From Pedobacter heparinus DSM 2366 (GTDB lineage: Bacteria; Bacteroidota; Bacteroidia; Sphingobacteriales; Sphingobacteriaceae): 64,000 nt of DNA. Shown here piece by piece: positions 1 through 9,122 of this stretch (position 1 is its first letter; each line of letters begins with the position of its first letter). The notes beneath the pieces were generated by a model. That model made no database searches, had not been told where the DNA came from, and saw only the letters and a program-made list of their open reading frames with translations. The stretch lies in contig NC_013061.1 in NCBI RefSeq assembly GCF_000023825.1, positions 1,984,001 to 2,048,000 on the forward strand, in the 5' to 3' direction. The position numbers and the translations under genes were made by a program.

Positions 1-170
1 ACGGGGAAGCCTTTTAAGTGATGCGCTTTGCCATCTTCTTCCAGTTTTTGGAGCATTCTGGCATCTTTGTCATAACCGGTTACTGCGAATCCATGATCGG
101 CCATGTTGAGCAATAAATTCCGGCCCATGGTGCCCAGGCCTATCATTCCTAATGTATATTTATTGTTCAT
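1..170 (-). CDS. gnd: 6-phosphogluconate dehydrogenase, N-terminal part (runs off the window)
   Basis: Only the first 56 codons are present, from ATG at 168-170 to the window edge. The translation opens with a Rossmann nucleotide-binding loop (GLGTMGRN) followed by a stretch typical of decarboxylating 6-phosphogluconate dehydrogenases (LLNMADHGF, then VTGYDKD). The enzyme oxidises 6-phosphogluconate to ribulose 5-phosphate in the cytosolic pentose phosphate pathway. It starts 3 bp after the stop of the glucokinase-like gene, so the two are almost certainly cotranscribed and would feed glucose through glucose 6-phosphate into the pathway. A related beta-hydroxyacid dehydrogenase is possible because the catalytic part is missing. 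Confidence 0.85.
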   Translation of the reverse strand, partial: MNNKYTLGMIGLGTMGRNLLLNMADHGFAVTGYDKDARMLQKLEEDGKAHHLKGFP

Positions 171-173
171 CGT

Positions 174-938
174 CTATTTTTTATTGGGATGGTTGGTATA
201 TACATGATATTTTTCTTCCAGGTCCCATAATTTTGCACCGCCTTTAATGCCATCTTTATTAGACACCAGTTTGATGTTATGGTCAAGTTCAAGGGTAATG
301 TGTTTGGCGTTGCCACCTCCAATATAAAGGGTATCGTAGTTAAATACGGTTTTGTAGATTTCGATGATGCGTTGCAGCCGCTCATTCCATTCTTTTTTAC
401 CGATCTTTTCGAAGGCCCTGTCGCCAATATAATCGTCGTAATCTTTTGTCTTTGTGATGGGCAGGTGTGCCAGTTCCAGATGGGGGAGCAGATCGCCGTC
501 AAAAACCAGGGCGGTGCCAAAGCCTGTACCTACGGTAAATACAATTTCGAAGCCCTTACCGGCTACAATGCCCAAAGCCTGCTGATCTGCATCATTGATG
601 AGTCGTACAGGTTTCCCAAACAGGTCGCTTACCTGCTGGGCAAGGTTTACATTGGTCCATTTGTTTTTGGCCAGGTTGACTGCAGTTTGTACTTTTCCAC
701 ATTTTACATAACCAGGAAAGCCGATGGAAATTTTTTCGAAATCGTTGTTTAGGGTAGCTACCAGTTCTTTAATGCATTTGAGCACAGCCTGGGGAGTAGC
801 ATTATCGGGGGTCGGGAGTTTTTTAAACTCGGAAAGCAGGTCGCCATTGGGGTTTAAAATGCAGGCCTTAATGCTTGTGCCGCCAATATCGATGGATAAA
901 ATATTACGGGTTTGCTCGTTTTTTGTTGTAACTGGCAT
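174..938 (-). CDS. ppgK: ROK-family / polyphosphate-glucokinase-like sugar kinase
   Basis: This 254-residue cytosolic kinase has the ROK phosphate loop near residue 17 (DIGGTSIK), a catalytic Asp in INDADQQALG as in polyphosphate glucokinases (NDAD), and a third ATP-fold motif GTGFGTALVFDG followed by the LELAHL segment. The zinc-binding CxxGCxE motif of many ROK glucokinases is absent, which also fits the polyphosphate-glucokinase branch. It would phosphorylate glucose with polyphosphate and/or ATP. It is transcribed towards the 6-phosphogluconate dehydrogenase gene with a 3-bp gap. A well-formed promoter lies about 55-80 bp upstream. The phosphoryl donor cannot be told from sequence. Confidence 0.85.
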   Translation of the reverse strand: MPVTTKNEQTRNILSIDIGGTSIKACILNPNGDLLSEFKKLPTPDNATPQAVLKCIKELVATLNNDFEKISIGFPGYVKCGKVQTAVNLAKNKWTNVNLAQQVSDLFGKPVRLINDADQQALGIVAGKGFEIVFTVGTGFGTALVFDGDLLPHLELAHLPITKTKDYDDYIGDRAFEKIGKKEWNERLQRIIEIYKTVFNYDTLYIGGGNAKHITLELDHNIKLVSNKDGIKGGAKLWDLEEKYHVYTNHPNKK

Positions 939-990
939 GTTTTGTTTTTTGAATAAAAAATGGCCTGTTCTTTAATATCCTTCAAAATAA

Positions 991-1020
991 CAAAATTATG
1001 ATCAATATTCATCTATACAA
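991..1020 (-). promoter_or_regulatory. Bacteroidota-type promoter of the glucokinase-gnd operon
   Basis: Read on the minus strand, TTG (1018-1020) is followed after 19 nt by TAATTTTG (991-998). This is a perfect match to the TAnnTTTG -7 element with normal spacing. The start codon of the kinase gene is about 50 bp downstream. Confidence 0.6.
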
Positions 1021-1086
1021 TCTGCTTATTCATCAGTTGATATGTTCTTTTTTTGTAATATCAATGACCTTTAAGCATGGATAACC

Positions 1087-2088
1087 TTACACGAGCAATA
1101 CAGACGGATCTGCTGGTGCGGAACCTTTAATGAGGTGATCGATACTGTTTAAGGTAATCGTGGCGATTTGTGAAAGGGCTTCTTCTGTAAAAAAAGCCTG
1201 ATGACCGGTAACCAGTACATTGGGAAAGCTCATTAAGCGTTGGATCTCGTCATTTGCTATGATAGATCCTGAAAGATCTTTGAAAAAAAGCTGTTCTTCC
1301 TGTTCGTAAACATCTATTCCCAGATAAGCAATATGTCCGGATTTTAAAGCCTGGATCACATCGTGTGTGTTGAGTAATCCGCCGCGACTGGTGTTGATGA
1401 TGGTGACACCTTTTTTCGTTTTAACGATGCTGCTTTCATTGATCAGGTAGTGGTTTTCGGCATTAAGTGGACAATGGAGAGACAGGATGTCTGACTGGTT
1501 TAATACCTCGTCGAAAGAGAGGTACTGAACACCTTCAGCTTTTAATGTTTCATCTTCATAGAGATCGCAGGCCAAAACTTTGCAACCAAAGCCCAGCATA
1601 ATTTTGATGAACGCTTTCCCTATTTTACCTGTTCCGATAACACCTGTTGTACGACCATACAGGTTGAAACCCAGCAGACCGTTGAGCGAGAAGTTTTGCT
1701 CACGTACACGGTTATAGGCTTTGTGTGTTTTTCTGTTTAAGGTGAGCAGCATAGCAACGGCATGTTCTGCAACAGCTTCGGGAGAATATGCAGGGACCCT
1801 GCAGATTCTGATGCCCTGTTTTTTAGCCCTTTCCAGGTCTACATTATTGAAGCCGGCACAGCGTAAAGCTATTATTTTAACGCCTTTTGCCGCCATGATA
1901 TCGATCACTTCGCCGGTAAGTTTATCGTTTACAAATACGCAAACAGCTTCAGTGCCCGGTGTGATGGCATTTACGATATGCGGCCCCAGATGTGTTTCCC
2001 AGAACTCCAACTCAAAACCATATGCTTCATTGTACCTGTTGAAAAATGTTTTGTCATAAGGTTTGGCAGAAAAAAATGCTATTTTCAT
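1087..2088 (-). CDS. ldhA: D-lactate dehydrogenase (D-isomer-specific 2-hydroxyacid dehydrogenase)
   Basis: This 333-residue protein is full length for the fermentative D-lactate dehydrogenase family, which reduces pyruvate to D-lactate with NADH in the cytosol. It shows the catalytic-domain opening MKIAFFSAKPYD, the NAD-binding loop GTGKIG, and the active-site residues in their family contexts: Arg in NTSRGGLLN, Glu in GIDVYEQE and His in TGHQAFF. It is a single gene, divergent from thioredoxin across about 140 bp and separated by 150 bp from the glucokinase gene. Other D-2-hydroxyacid dehydrogenases share the fold, but the YEQEEQLFF stretch and overall length favour LdhA. Confidence 0.9.
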   Translation of the reverse strand: MKIAFFSAKPYDKTFFNRYNEAYGFELEFWETHLGPHIVNAITPGTEAVCVFVNDKLTGEVIDIMAAKGVKIIALRCAGFNNVDLERAKKQGIRICRVPAYSPEAVAEHAVAMLLTLNRKTHKAYNRVREQNFSLNGLLGFNLYGRTTGVIGTGKIGKAFIKIMLGFGCKVLACDLYEDETLKAEGVQYLSFDEVLNQSDILSLHCPLNAENHYLINESSIVKTKKGVTIINTSRGGLLNTHDVIQALKSGHIAYLGIDVYEQEEQLFFKDLSGSIIANDEIQRLMSFPNVLVTGHQAFFTEEALSQIATITLNSIDHLIKGSAPADPSVLLV

Positions 2089-2226
2089 ATTGAGCTACTA
2101 TTTAAATACCGAAGGCATGCGGCTAAAATAGGAAATCTTATGTTAAGATGTGTTTTAAACTGAGAACTTAAGCATGCTGAAACCTTTTGAGGAGATGGCT
2201 TGTTAAATAGGTTATAAAAAAGTGTT

Positions 2227-2523
2227 ATGGCAAGTTTTAAAGAAATCATCAATTCAGATAAACCGGTGCTGGTCGATTTTTCGGCAGAATGGTGCGGGCC
2301 GTGTAAAATGATGGCGCCAATATTACAGCAGCTGAAAGGCATGATTGGAGACAGCGCTACCATATTAAAAGTGGATGTAGATAAAAACCCTGAAGTTTCT
2401 AAACAGTTCAACATTCAGGGTGTACCTACACTTATTCTTTTTAAAAACGGACAGACCAAATGGCGGCAGAGCGGGGTAATACAAGCTGGCCAGCTTAAAA
2501 GTATTATTGACGGATTTATTTAA
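2227..2523 (+). CDS. trxA: Thioredoxin
   Basis: A compact 98-residue thioredoxin with the redox-active WCGPCK motif at residues 22-27 and the cis-proline loop GVPTLILFK. It is about ten residues shorter at the N terminus than E. coli thioredoxin, which is common in this phylum. It is a general cytosolic disulfide reductase. It is monocistronic, converging on the next minus-strand gene with a 13-bp gap, and divergent from ldhA. Confidence 0.93.
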   Translation: MASFKEIINSDKPVLVDFSAEWCGPCKMMAPILQQLKGMIGDSATILKVDVDKNPEVSKQFNIQGVPTLILFKNGQTKWRQSGVIQAGQLKSIIDGFI

Positions 2524-2536
2524 TATTCAGCATCCA

Positions 2537-2923
2537 TTACTCACCCTGCGTAGGAAGTTTTGGTGCTTCGGATTTTTTCTCTTCTTTTTGAGCTGGCTGA
2601 GGGGCATCACTTGGAAGCTTTGCTGAGCCTGTTGCGTTAGCGCCGGCTTGTTTTGAGCGTTTATTTAAGCCTTGCGGTGCTGTGCTTTTGTAATTTGTAA
2701 ATATATAAGTACCAAAGTCTCCGCTTTTGTAGGCTTTTTCTTTCTCGCTATCTGTTGTTGTTATCTTTTGCTGTGCTTTGGGCCCATATTTTAAACCTGG
2801 AGCTGTTCCGTCTATGATTTGCTGTGCGGTTATCGCTTTTTTGTCCTGTGCATTTGCAGCGCTGAATAGGAATAGGGTGTTGATCAGGACAAAGCTTAAG
2901 CTTATTTTATAAGTAGTTTTCAT
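2537..2923 (-). CDS. Small exported protein with a charged Pro/Lys-rich tail, unknown function
   Basis: I do not recognise this protein. The chosen ATG (2921-2923) gives about 128 residues beginning with a clear signal peptide (hydrophobic FVLINTLFLFSA, cleavage near ANA/Q). An upstream ATG at 2953 would add ten polar residues and overlap the preceding gene. The mature part is hydrophilic, and its C-terminal third is low-complexity with repeated Lys, Pro, Ala and Gln. It lies 19 bp downstream of the collagen-like protein gene on the same strand and is probably cotranscribed with the PorV group, so a role in the same envelope structure is possible but unproven. Confidence 0.65.
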   Translation of the reverse strand: MKTTYKISLSFVLINTLFLFSAANAQDKKAITAQQIIDGTAPGLKYGPKAQQKITTTDSEKEKAYKSGDFGTYIFTNYKSTAPQGLNKRSKQAGANATGSAKLPSDAPQPAQKEEKKSEAPKLPTQGE

Positions 2924-2942
2924 CTTTATGTAATTTAGGTGA

Positions 2943-5804
2943 TTATTTAACATTTACCAATACTTTTATTTTGCCATTGCCGGAAGAGAGTTCCTGCAAT
3001 GCTTTACCAATGACCTGACCGGGTTTAACTTTTTCTAAATCTCCTTTCATGGCATAACCTGGTTTGCTGGAGGTAACCAGCAGATCGCCGCGTTTGATGG
3101 CCCCGCCCTCGTCGCAAACTTTTGTCGGGATTACGCCTACAACACCCAAAGGCATTTTATCCGTAATGTCTAGTGTAGCATCTCCTTCTGTGAGCATGAG
3201 GCCTGGTTTGGTTGCATAAACGCCTGCTACCAGTGTGGAGTAGGGTTCTGCAGATTTCTCCATAGCCCTGTCCTGTGAAACGGAAATGATCATGACATCT
3301 CCGGGTTCATAAGCAGCAAGATTGCCACCTGTTACATCAAACATTTCTGCAAGATCGGCACCGCCTAACTGGGTACCACCGTTAAAAAAGCCTTTGCCGG
3401 TTTTATCGAAACGGATAACGTTGGTTCCGGCAGCGGTATTGCCGGTTTGGAAAACAGCAATGTTACCTGAGGGGCCTTTGTGGTGGACACGTAAAGCAGT
3501 GCCTGTTCCATCGTTACTAACGTACACTGTTTCATTGGCATTTCCATCATTGTAATTGCTGAATTGTGCGGCCTTGCCTGTGCCAAAACTTGGAACCCAG
3601 CCAAATACAGCTCTGCCACTACCATTAGCGACGGCTTCTAAACCGTCTCCGAGCTTGTCTGCGCTGGCAGTGACCCCGTTTCCGTTACCTTTTGCAATAG
3701 CAATAGCTGCAGGTGAGTTTCCAATAGGATTGGAAGCATAGAACAAAGCGCCGAAGCCACCGGTACCTGAGGAAACACCCATCAACCCTGCAGTACCAAA
3801 GTTGGAAAACTGAGAGTTGACTTCTCCTTTGACGGCAGCGGAAGTGCCTGACGTATTGTCAACTATAAAATCTCCTGCAATGCCGTTACCTACTGTTTTT
3901 GCAGACAATAAACTGTTGTTATTGGCTTCATTGAAATTTTCAAATCTTGCTGCTTTACCAGTTGAAAAAGTAGGAACCCAGCCATAAATGGCATTACCAG
4001 TACCATTTACATTCGCTTCTACGGCATTCCCGTTTTTTTTAACGTTGGCTGTGATCGCATTGCCATTCCCATCGTTTATTGAAATCAATGAATTTCCGTT
4101 ACCTGATGTATTTGTACTTCGAAATATTCCGGCGAAACCGCCTGTGCCAGTAGATTCAGCGAGTATGGCGCTTGCCCCGTAATTGCCAAATATGGTATTC
4201 ACACTTGCTTTTACTCCAGGTGATACGCTGTTTGTATTGTCAACTATAAATGATCCTGCTGCTCCTGCACCCGGATCGCCCGGATCGCCATTGCTTATGG
4301 TATAAGCTTCAAGTGTATTCTGCGTATTGGTTTTACTGAAATTCTCAAATTTTGCGGCACGTCCGGTACCTCCGCCGAGACCCACCCGGCCATATACGCC
4401 TATGCCTGTACCGGTGGTATTGCCGGATACAAAGCCGTGAACACCATATCCGCCACCGTCGTTCCGACCCACTACGGCGCCGGCAATATCGCTCTTGGCA
4501 AGCCCTACTACTGCTTCGCCATTGACATAATTACGACCAATTACGGCTGCGGCTGTCTGTACATTAGTTGTTGCATCTACAGCATTTCCTCCGGTGCTGT
4601 TGGCTTTTACAGCAACGCCATTGCCAGAGGCTGTTGCGTTAATGGTGGTTCCGTTGCCCAATGTACTCACTGTTAATGCAGTACTGTTGTTGGCATTGTT
4701 TAAAATCGTTATGTCTGCTGCAACCCCGTTATTGCTGGTTGCGATTAGACCTGTGCCGGTATTGCTATTGGCATAAACACCTGTTCCACCGGCCGAGCTA
4801 TTGCCATATACACCGAGGCCATTTGGTGTAACACCGTAAATACCCCAGCCCGAGCCGGCCTGAGAACCCCACACGCCTATGCCCAAACCGCCCGTTCCGT
4901 TGTTGATGCCGCGTACGGCGCTGGAAAAGCCACCTGGATTTGTTGCGCTTACAATACCTCGTATGGCGGCGATGCTGCTAGTTGTGGTGTTGTTTATTCC
5001 TTCTATTGACGTGCCATCGCCTGCATTAGTAATGGAGAACAGGCTGGCCGCATTGTTTTCTGTTGCATTAAAAGGCAAAATAAAACCCCCGACACCGATA
5101 GATGCCGGCGCCCAGGCCACACCATTAAATTTTAATACATCGTTTAAAACCGGGACAGTGTTGGCAACGGGTTTGGTTTGGATATTTGCCACTACCGGAT
5201 TGGGATAAGTGCCCGACAGGTCGCCACCGGCAGGTCCTGTTAGTACACCATTTGCACCCACCGGGCCTTGTGCACCTTGCGGTCCTGCTGGTCCGGCCGG
5301 ACCTACTGCTCCCTGTGCGCCCACCGGACCTACAGGACCCACCATGCCTTGCGGCCCTATTGGCCCTGCAGGTCCTACGGCACCCTGAGGGCCTGGTGTT
5401 CCTGCAGCTGCAAATAAAGCAAAGGGAACACTCATCAGTTGGTTGGTACCTAATGCAACGTAATTTCCACCGGTTATTGCCATTTCTACTTTTGCATATT
5501 GGTTGGCATTTTGCCATGGTATAGCAGCAAAGGTTCCTGTAAGTGCGGTACCTTTACCAATTTGTAGGGTGAAAAGCCCAAGCGCATTGGTGTTTAAGGC
5601 ATGTTCTTCCATGTACTGAACGGGACCGTTCGGATTGCCGCCGAGTACGGATATTTTTACCTTAACTGCCTGATTGGACAATACGGTGCCATTTGTGTTT
5701 CTGGCCACTCCCTGATAATTGATACCGGTTAAGCCGCTTTGTGCTGATGCATTCTGGAAGGCAGAAAGCACAATTAAGAAAATGAATATTGTAAAATTTT
5801 TCAT
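2943..5804 (-). CDS. Secreted collagen-like repeat protein (tail-fibre/adhesin type)
   Basis: This 953-residue protein starts with a signal peptide (cleavage near ASAQ). It then has an N-terminal domain of about 110 residues found in many Bacteroidota surface proteins ([10 protein letters not shown], then [10 protein letters not shown]). About 17 collagen-like Gly-X-Y triplets follow (residues about 130-187), then the phrase [10 protein letters not shown], and a long Gly/Asn/Thr-rich region with three degenerate copies of a roughly 130-residue unit marked by GWVP-TGKAA-F-N. The C terminus ([11 protein letters not shown], then a PGDVMIIS stretch) resembles the end of phage-tail-like and trimeric fibre proteins. 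No type IX sorting domain is visible. It lies 4 bp downstream of porV, so it is probably made together with the secretion component. An adhesin or matrix fibre role is inferred. Confidence 0.75.
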   Translation of the reverse strand: MKNFTIFIFLIVLSAFQNASAQSGLTGINYQGVARNTNGTVLSNQAVKVKISVLGGNPNGPVQYMEEHALNTNALGLFTLQIGKGTALTGTFAAIPWQNANQYAKVEMAITGGNYVALGTNQLMSVPFALFAAAGTPGPQGAVGPAGPIGPQGMVGPVGPVGAQGAVGPAGPAGPQGAQGPVGANGVLTGPAGGDLSGTYPNPVVANIQTKPVANTVPVLNDVLKFNGVAWAPASIGVGGFILPFNATENNAASLFSITNAGDGTSIEGINNTTTSSIAAIRGIVSATNPGGFSSAVRGINNGTGGLGIGVWGSQAGSGWGIYGVTPNGLGVYGNSSAGGTGVYANSNTGTGLIATSNNGVAADITILNNANNSTALTVSTLGNGTTINATASGNGVAVKANSTGGNAVDATTNVQTAAAVIGRNYVNGEAVVGLAKSDIAGAVVGRNDGGGYGVHGFVSGNTTGTGIGVYGRVGLGGGTGRAAKFENFSKTNTQNTLEAYTISNGDPGDPGAGAAGSFIVDNTNSVSPGVKASVNTIFGNYGASAILAESTGTGGFAGIFRSTNTSGNGNSLISINDGNGNAITANVKKNGNAVEANVNGTGNAIYGWVPTFSTGKAARFENFNEANNNSLLSAKTVGNGIAGDFIVDNTSGTSAAVKGEVNSQFSNFGTAGLMGVSSGTGGFGALFYASNPIGNSPAAIAIAKGNGNGVTASADKLGDGLEAVANGSGRAVFGWVPSFGTGKAAQFSNYNDGNANETVYVSNDGTGTALRVHHKGPSGNIAVFQTGNTAAGTNVIRFDKTGKGFFNGGTQLGGADLAEMFDVTGGNLAAYEPGDVMIISVSQDRAMEKSAEPYSTLVAGVYATKPGLMLTEGDATLDITDKMPLGVVGVIPTKVCDEGGAIKRGDLLVTSSKPGYAMKGDLEKVKPGQVIGKALQELSSGNGKIKVLVNVK

Positions 5805-5808
5805 GTTA

Positions 5809-6960
5809 TTAGCGTTTAGATAGGTTGTAACTTAAAGTGAATTTCATGGTGTTTCGCATCACGTAGCGCTCTGCGCTGGGGAATATGTAACTCAGGTCTA
5901 CCCGGATGGGCCTGGCAACAAAGCCAAGTCCGGCGGCAAAATGCTGACGGTTACCTTTTTCGGGATCTTCATAAAAATAGCCGGTACGGATAAAGAACTG
6001 GCTGTAGTAAGAGAATTCGAGCCCGCCTGCTATGGTGAATTCAGACATTTCTTCTTTAAAGCCTCCGGGAGCATCGTAAAATGAGGTAAAGAGTGAGCTG
6101 GCTACACTTCTGTTGGGGTCTTTTCCTTTTTCGATCTGGCTGGTTGGATTTCCATCCAGGTCTGTTTTATATTTTGGAGGAGTAGGTGCCAGGAGTTTGT
6201 TTACATCGAGGAGGACTGTTAAGCTATTTTCTGGGGTTGCGTATAGGGTATAACCGGCGCCTATCCTTAGGTTCATAGGCATAAAGGTGGTTTGTACTTC
6301 GTTGTATTTGAGCTTGGTACCTATATTACTTAGTGCCAGCCCCCAGGCAAAGCGTCTGCCGTACTTACCGCTGGGTGTATCTTTATCCGAATAAAAGGCA
6401 ATATCGGCGGCAAAGGCATCGGTTTTTTTTAACAACAAGTTGTTGTAGGTTCCGGATCCGATGTCGCTTTGGAAGTAGCGCCCGGTTAATGCGATTGCAA
6501 AATTTTCTCCGAACTTCCGGCTGTAACTGGCATCGATCGCAAATTCATTTGCTTTATATTGCTGCAACATTTCACCTGCTTCGTTCCTGAAATTGATCAT
6601 GCCCAGGTCAAGGTATTTGATAGAAAGACCAATGGCTTCTCTTTCGTTTAAATGCCGGTAAGCGGTAATGTAACCCAGGTGTGAATCTTTGCTGAGTTCT
6701 TTCATCCACGGTGTATAGGATACGCTGATGCCCATTTTGTCTGCAAACATCAGTTTGGCGGCATTGATGAAAGCTGAGTTTGCATCAGCTGTAAGTCCTG
6801 TTCCGGCTTCAGCCACACCTGCATTCCGTGCATCTGGGCTTAGCAAAAGGAATCCGGCACCGGTACTAACCACTCTGTTGTCTTGCTGGCCAAAACTTTT
6901 TTGACAGCAACAGACCATACAGACCGCATAAAATACGGTAAGGTAAATTGTAGGTTTCAT
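5809..6960 (-). CDS. porV: PorV-like outer-membrane protein of the type IX secretion system
   Basis: This 383-residue protein has a signal peptide (cleavage near FGQ/QDN) followed by the opening typical of PorV/Lpt[21 protein letters not shown], then NAAKLMF and SYTPWMKEL. The remainder alternates as a FadL-like 14-strand barrel and ends in aromatic beta-strands ([10 protein letters not shown]). PorV shuttles cargo bearing a C-terminal sorting domain from the translocon to the PorU sortase. Its neighbours fit: a T9SS-sorted protein immediately upstream in the operon and a large secreted fibre protein immediately downstream. porU is not in the window, so this could be a second PorV paralogue or a PorP-like relative dedicated to this locus. 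Confidence 0.8.
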   Translation of the reverse strand: MKPTIYLTVFYAVCMVCCCQKSFGQQDNRVVSTGAGFLLLSPDARNAGVAEAGTGLTADANSAFINAAKLMFADKMGISVSYTPWMKELSKDSHLGYITAYRHLNEREAIGLSIKYLDLGMINFRNEAGEMLQQYKANEFAIDASYSRKFGENFAIALTGRYFQSDIGSGTYNNLLLKKTDAFAADIAFYSDKDTPSGKYGRRFAWGLALSNIGTKLKYNEVQTTFMPMNLRIGAGYTLYATPENSLTVLLDVNKLLAPTPPKYKTDLDGNPTSQIEKGKDPNRSVASSLFTSFYDAPGGFKEEMSEFTIAGGLEFSYYSQFFIRTGYFYEDPEKGNRQHFAAGLGFVARPIRVDLSYIFPSAERYVMRNTMKFTLSYNLSKR

Positions 6961-6964
6961 AGGC

Positions 6965-7462
6965 TTATTGTATAACTAATTTCTCTGCATACTGCCTGTT
7001 TGCAGCTTTTAGCACTACGTAATAAAGGCCGGAAGAAAGACCGGATATCAGCAGTGGGTATTTTACTTTACCTGCCAGAAGGTTTACGGAAAAATTTCTG
7101 ACTGTTTGTCCGGCATTGTTAACCAGTTGCATGTTAACCTTGCCGTCTTTCAACAGGTCAAATTCTACATTGGTTGACCCGCTTGCCGGATTTGGATAAA
7201 CGATAAAGCTGTTCACAAAGTTGATTTCGGGTTCTATTTCATTACCGGCAATTTCGGGCTGCTGGAAACCCTGGCTAAGTAGTATAGGTGGACTTTCCAG
7301 GCTGCTGACCAGCGGCTCGCCAATGGTGTATTGGACAATGCTGCTGTTGATTTGTGCAAAACCTCCTGCGCTGGCGATAACCGAGCGCTGCAGTTGGGGC
7401 TGCTGTGCGGAAGCAGTTGTTCCAGTGGCTAATGCAAAACAAATAGGGATGATTGTTTTCAT
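6965..7462 (-). CDS. Small protein with type IX secretion C-terminal sorting domain
   Basis: This 165-residue exported protein consists of a signal peptide, a short N-terminal stretch seen in many Bacteroidota surface proteins (QRSVIASAGG, then QYTIGEPL) and a complete type A sorting domain of about 80 residues (FIVYPNPASG at the start, GLSSGLYYVVL and EKLVIQ at the end). There is almost no cargo between the signal peptide and the sorting domain. The gene is the first of a minus-strand run with porV (4-bp gap) and the collagen-like protein. It may be a small cell-surface anchor or partner for the fibre protein. Confidence 0.8.
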   Translation of the reverse strand: MKTIIPICFALATGTTASAQQPQLQRSVIASAGGFAQINSSIVQYTIGEPLVSSLESPPILLSQGFQQPEIAGNEIEPEINFVNSFIVYPNPASGSTNVEFDLLKDGKVNMQLVNNAGQTVRNFSVNLLAGKVKYPLLISGLSSGLYYVVLKAANRQYAEKLVIQ

Positions 7463-7534
7463 AAAGATTGTTAAATAGAATGTCCGTAAAAGTAATTCCT
7501 GTTACAATCAATAAATAGTAAAAAACAACGGATT

Positions 7535-8401
7535 TTATTGGATGTCCAAATTTTCAAGGAGTTGTCCTGTAAAACTCAATTCACCTATTTTATGAAGTTG
7601 TGAGGGGGTACAGCCAAAAAAGTATTTAAACTCTTTAATAAAATGGTTTTGGTCAAAGAATTGGAATTTATCAACCAGTTGTGTCCATTTGGTGTCTGAA
7701 TGGCTGCAAAGAAATCTGTTCATCTGGTTGAAGCGTACAATTCTGCTAAAAGTTTTAGGGCTAAAACCGATTTTCTCTTTAAAATGATCACGTAAGGTTG
7801 TTGGCGACATTGCCGCTTTGGTACAGAGCTCTGGTATGGACATGTTGCCGGCCGAAGCCTGTATGAGGTTGCAGGCATAGATCATACGGTCTACATAGAT
7901 TTTTTTTGTTTGTTCCAGTCTTTGAAGTAGCCATTTGTCAAGAATATCTACCACTTTTTCTGGTGAGCCGGCGTTGTCCTGCATTTGGTTAACCATAGCA
8001 TTAAGATGTGGAAAGATCGCTTCTACATTAGTGGCGCAATTGGTAAAATGGTGTTGGGGTATGCCCAGTAGTTTATATCCTCCATAAGGTTTGAGGTAGA
8101 TTTGAACCAGTCGTTTGGTAAAAGTTTCGAAGGAACGTAATTTGTTCAAAAAGCCTACGTAGCAAAACGGGTGGGTAGTGGCTTCATTGGTATGAAGCTC
8201 CTTAATTAACTTCTGCTCATCCAGTGCAAAACAAATAACTGTATATTCGACTGGAAAAATATGAACGGGGTTTTGCTTGGTAATGAGCTCTTCCAATTCT
8301 ACAAATGCATAACCCAATACATAGGGTTGCAAGGCCGGATGAGGGACAAAGGGTTTGATATTCACGGCAGTTAGTATAGATGTACTACAAATAAAAAACA
8401 T
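7535..8401 (-). CDS. AraC-family transcriptional regulator
   Basis: This 288-residue protein has an N-terminal sensor domain (HPALQPYVLGY opening, typical of AraC proteins with a DUF6597-like domain) and a C-terminal pair of helix-turn-helix motifs. The first spans MSIPELCTKAAMSPTTL, the second surrounds WTQLVDKFQFFDQNHF, followed by the conserved FGCTPSQLH end. It is downstream of and codirectional with the esterase and dioxygenase genes and may control them. The ATG at 8399-8401 lies inside a perfect 20-bp inverted repeat, so the real start may be the GTG at 8363-8365 and autoregulation is possible. The start is therefore uncertain. Confidence 0.8.
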   Translation of the reverse strand: MFFICSTSILTAVNIKPFVPHPALQPYVLGYAFVELEELITKQNPVHIFPVEYTVICFALDEQKLIKELHTNEATTHPFCYVGFLNKLRSFETFTKRLVQIYLKPYGGYKLLGIPQHHFTNCATNVEAIFPHLNAMVNQMQDNAGSPEKVVDILDKWLLQRLEQTKKIYVDRMIYACNLIQASAGNMSIPELCTKAAMSPTTLRDHFKEKIGFSPKTFSRIVRFNQMNRFLCSHSDTKWTQLVDKFQFFDQNHFIKEFKYFFGCTPSQLHKIGELSFTGQLLENLDIQ

Positions 8402-8437
8402 TTTTTTGCCAAAATGACAAAAAAATGTTTTTTATTT
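8389..8437. repeat. Perfect 20-bp inverted repeat overlapping the AraC start
   Basis: The arms are 8389-8408 and 8418-8437, perfectly complementary, almost entirely A/T, with a 9-nt spacer. The repeat sits between the esterase stop (8483) and the AraC gene and covers its annotated ATG. It could end transcription from the esterase, act as an attenuator, or be an operator. Confidence 0.75.
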
Positions 8438-8482
8438 ATTTTTAAGTAGCTTAACTAATGAGTTGGTTAATAAACTGCTGGG

Positions 8483-9121
8483 TTAACGTAGCTGGTTCGA
8501 GTCAAATACTATTTCTTTGGCCAAAAGAATTTCTTGTTTACTAATGGTGTGCAGTTTGCCTGGATAAATTTTTAGGCTAACCATGGCATTCATTTTTTCA
8601 AGAATACCTTTGCTTGTCTCCACTCTTGAAACCGGTACATGTGGATCGGGATCGCCGGTAGTAATGAGCACCGGCGTTTGTTTAAAGTTGCCCTTGTAAT
8701 TTTGCATGTTAATCTCTTTGCCGATCAGTCCGCCGGTAAACGCTACTGCACCACCATATTTACCCGCATTTCTGGTGATGTATTCCAACGTTAGGCAGGC
8801 ACCCTGTGAGAAACCTACGAAGTAAATCTGATCCTGCAGAATTCCTGCATTTTCAATCTCAGCTACCAGTTCCTTGATCAGACCCAGTGCGGAATCCAGT
8901 GCTGGCTGATTTTCCTTAACAGGTGCCATAAAACTATATGGATACCAGCTGTTGTTGGTAGCCTGGGGTGCAAAAAAGGCAGCATCTTTAATACCCAGGT
9001 GATTGTTCAGGGAGAGGATGTCTTCGGCTGACGACCCTCTTCCATGAATGAATATAACTGCTTTTTTTGCTTCGGCTACCGGAACCCCGGCTGTAATGCT
9101 GTTTTTTTGATGGGTGTACAT
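8483..9121 (-). CDS. Phospholipase/carboxylesterase-family alpha/beta hydrolase (MhqD-like)
   Basis: This 212-residue cytosolic serine hydrolase has all parts of the catalytic triad: Ser in the nucleophile elbow GFSQGACL, Asp in TTGDPDPHVP and His in GKLHTISK. The oxyanion-side HGRGSSAED motif is near the N terminus. Length and motifs fit the carboxylesterase family that includes Bacillus MhqD. The gene starts 1 bp after the stop of an extradiol-dioxygenase-like gene, a pairing that matches the mhqO/mhqD functions used against quinones and hydroquinones. The real substrate is unknown. Confidence 0.85.
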   Translation of the reverse strand: MYTHQKNSITAGVPVAEAKKAVIFIHGRGSSAEDILSLNNHLGIKDAAFFAPQATNNSWYPYSFMAPVKENQPALDSALGLIKELVAEIENAGILQDQIYFVGFSQGACLTLEYITRNAGKYGGAVAFTGGLIGKEINMQNYKGNFKQTPVLITTGDPDPHVPVSRVETSKGILEKMNAMVSLKIYPGKLHTISKQEILLAKEIVFDSNQLR

Positions 9122-9122
9122 A

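Noticed and set aside
5220..5400. Short periodic repeats that could be mistaken for a CRISPR or tandem-repeat array
   Set aside because: The periodicity is that of Gly-X-Y codons in frame with the collagen-like protein; no spacers or conserved repeats.
3322..5524. Several long open frames on the plus strand opposite the collagen-like protein, including Pro/Leu-rich ones
   Set aside because: They mirror the Gly/Ala/Pro repeat composition of the minus-strand gene and have no independent support.
8487..8500. GGTTCGAGTC, resembling a tRNA T-arm
   Set aside because: It lies in the coding end of the esterase and no acceptor or anticodon stem is found around it.
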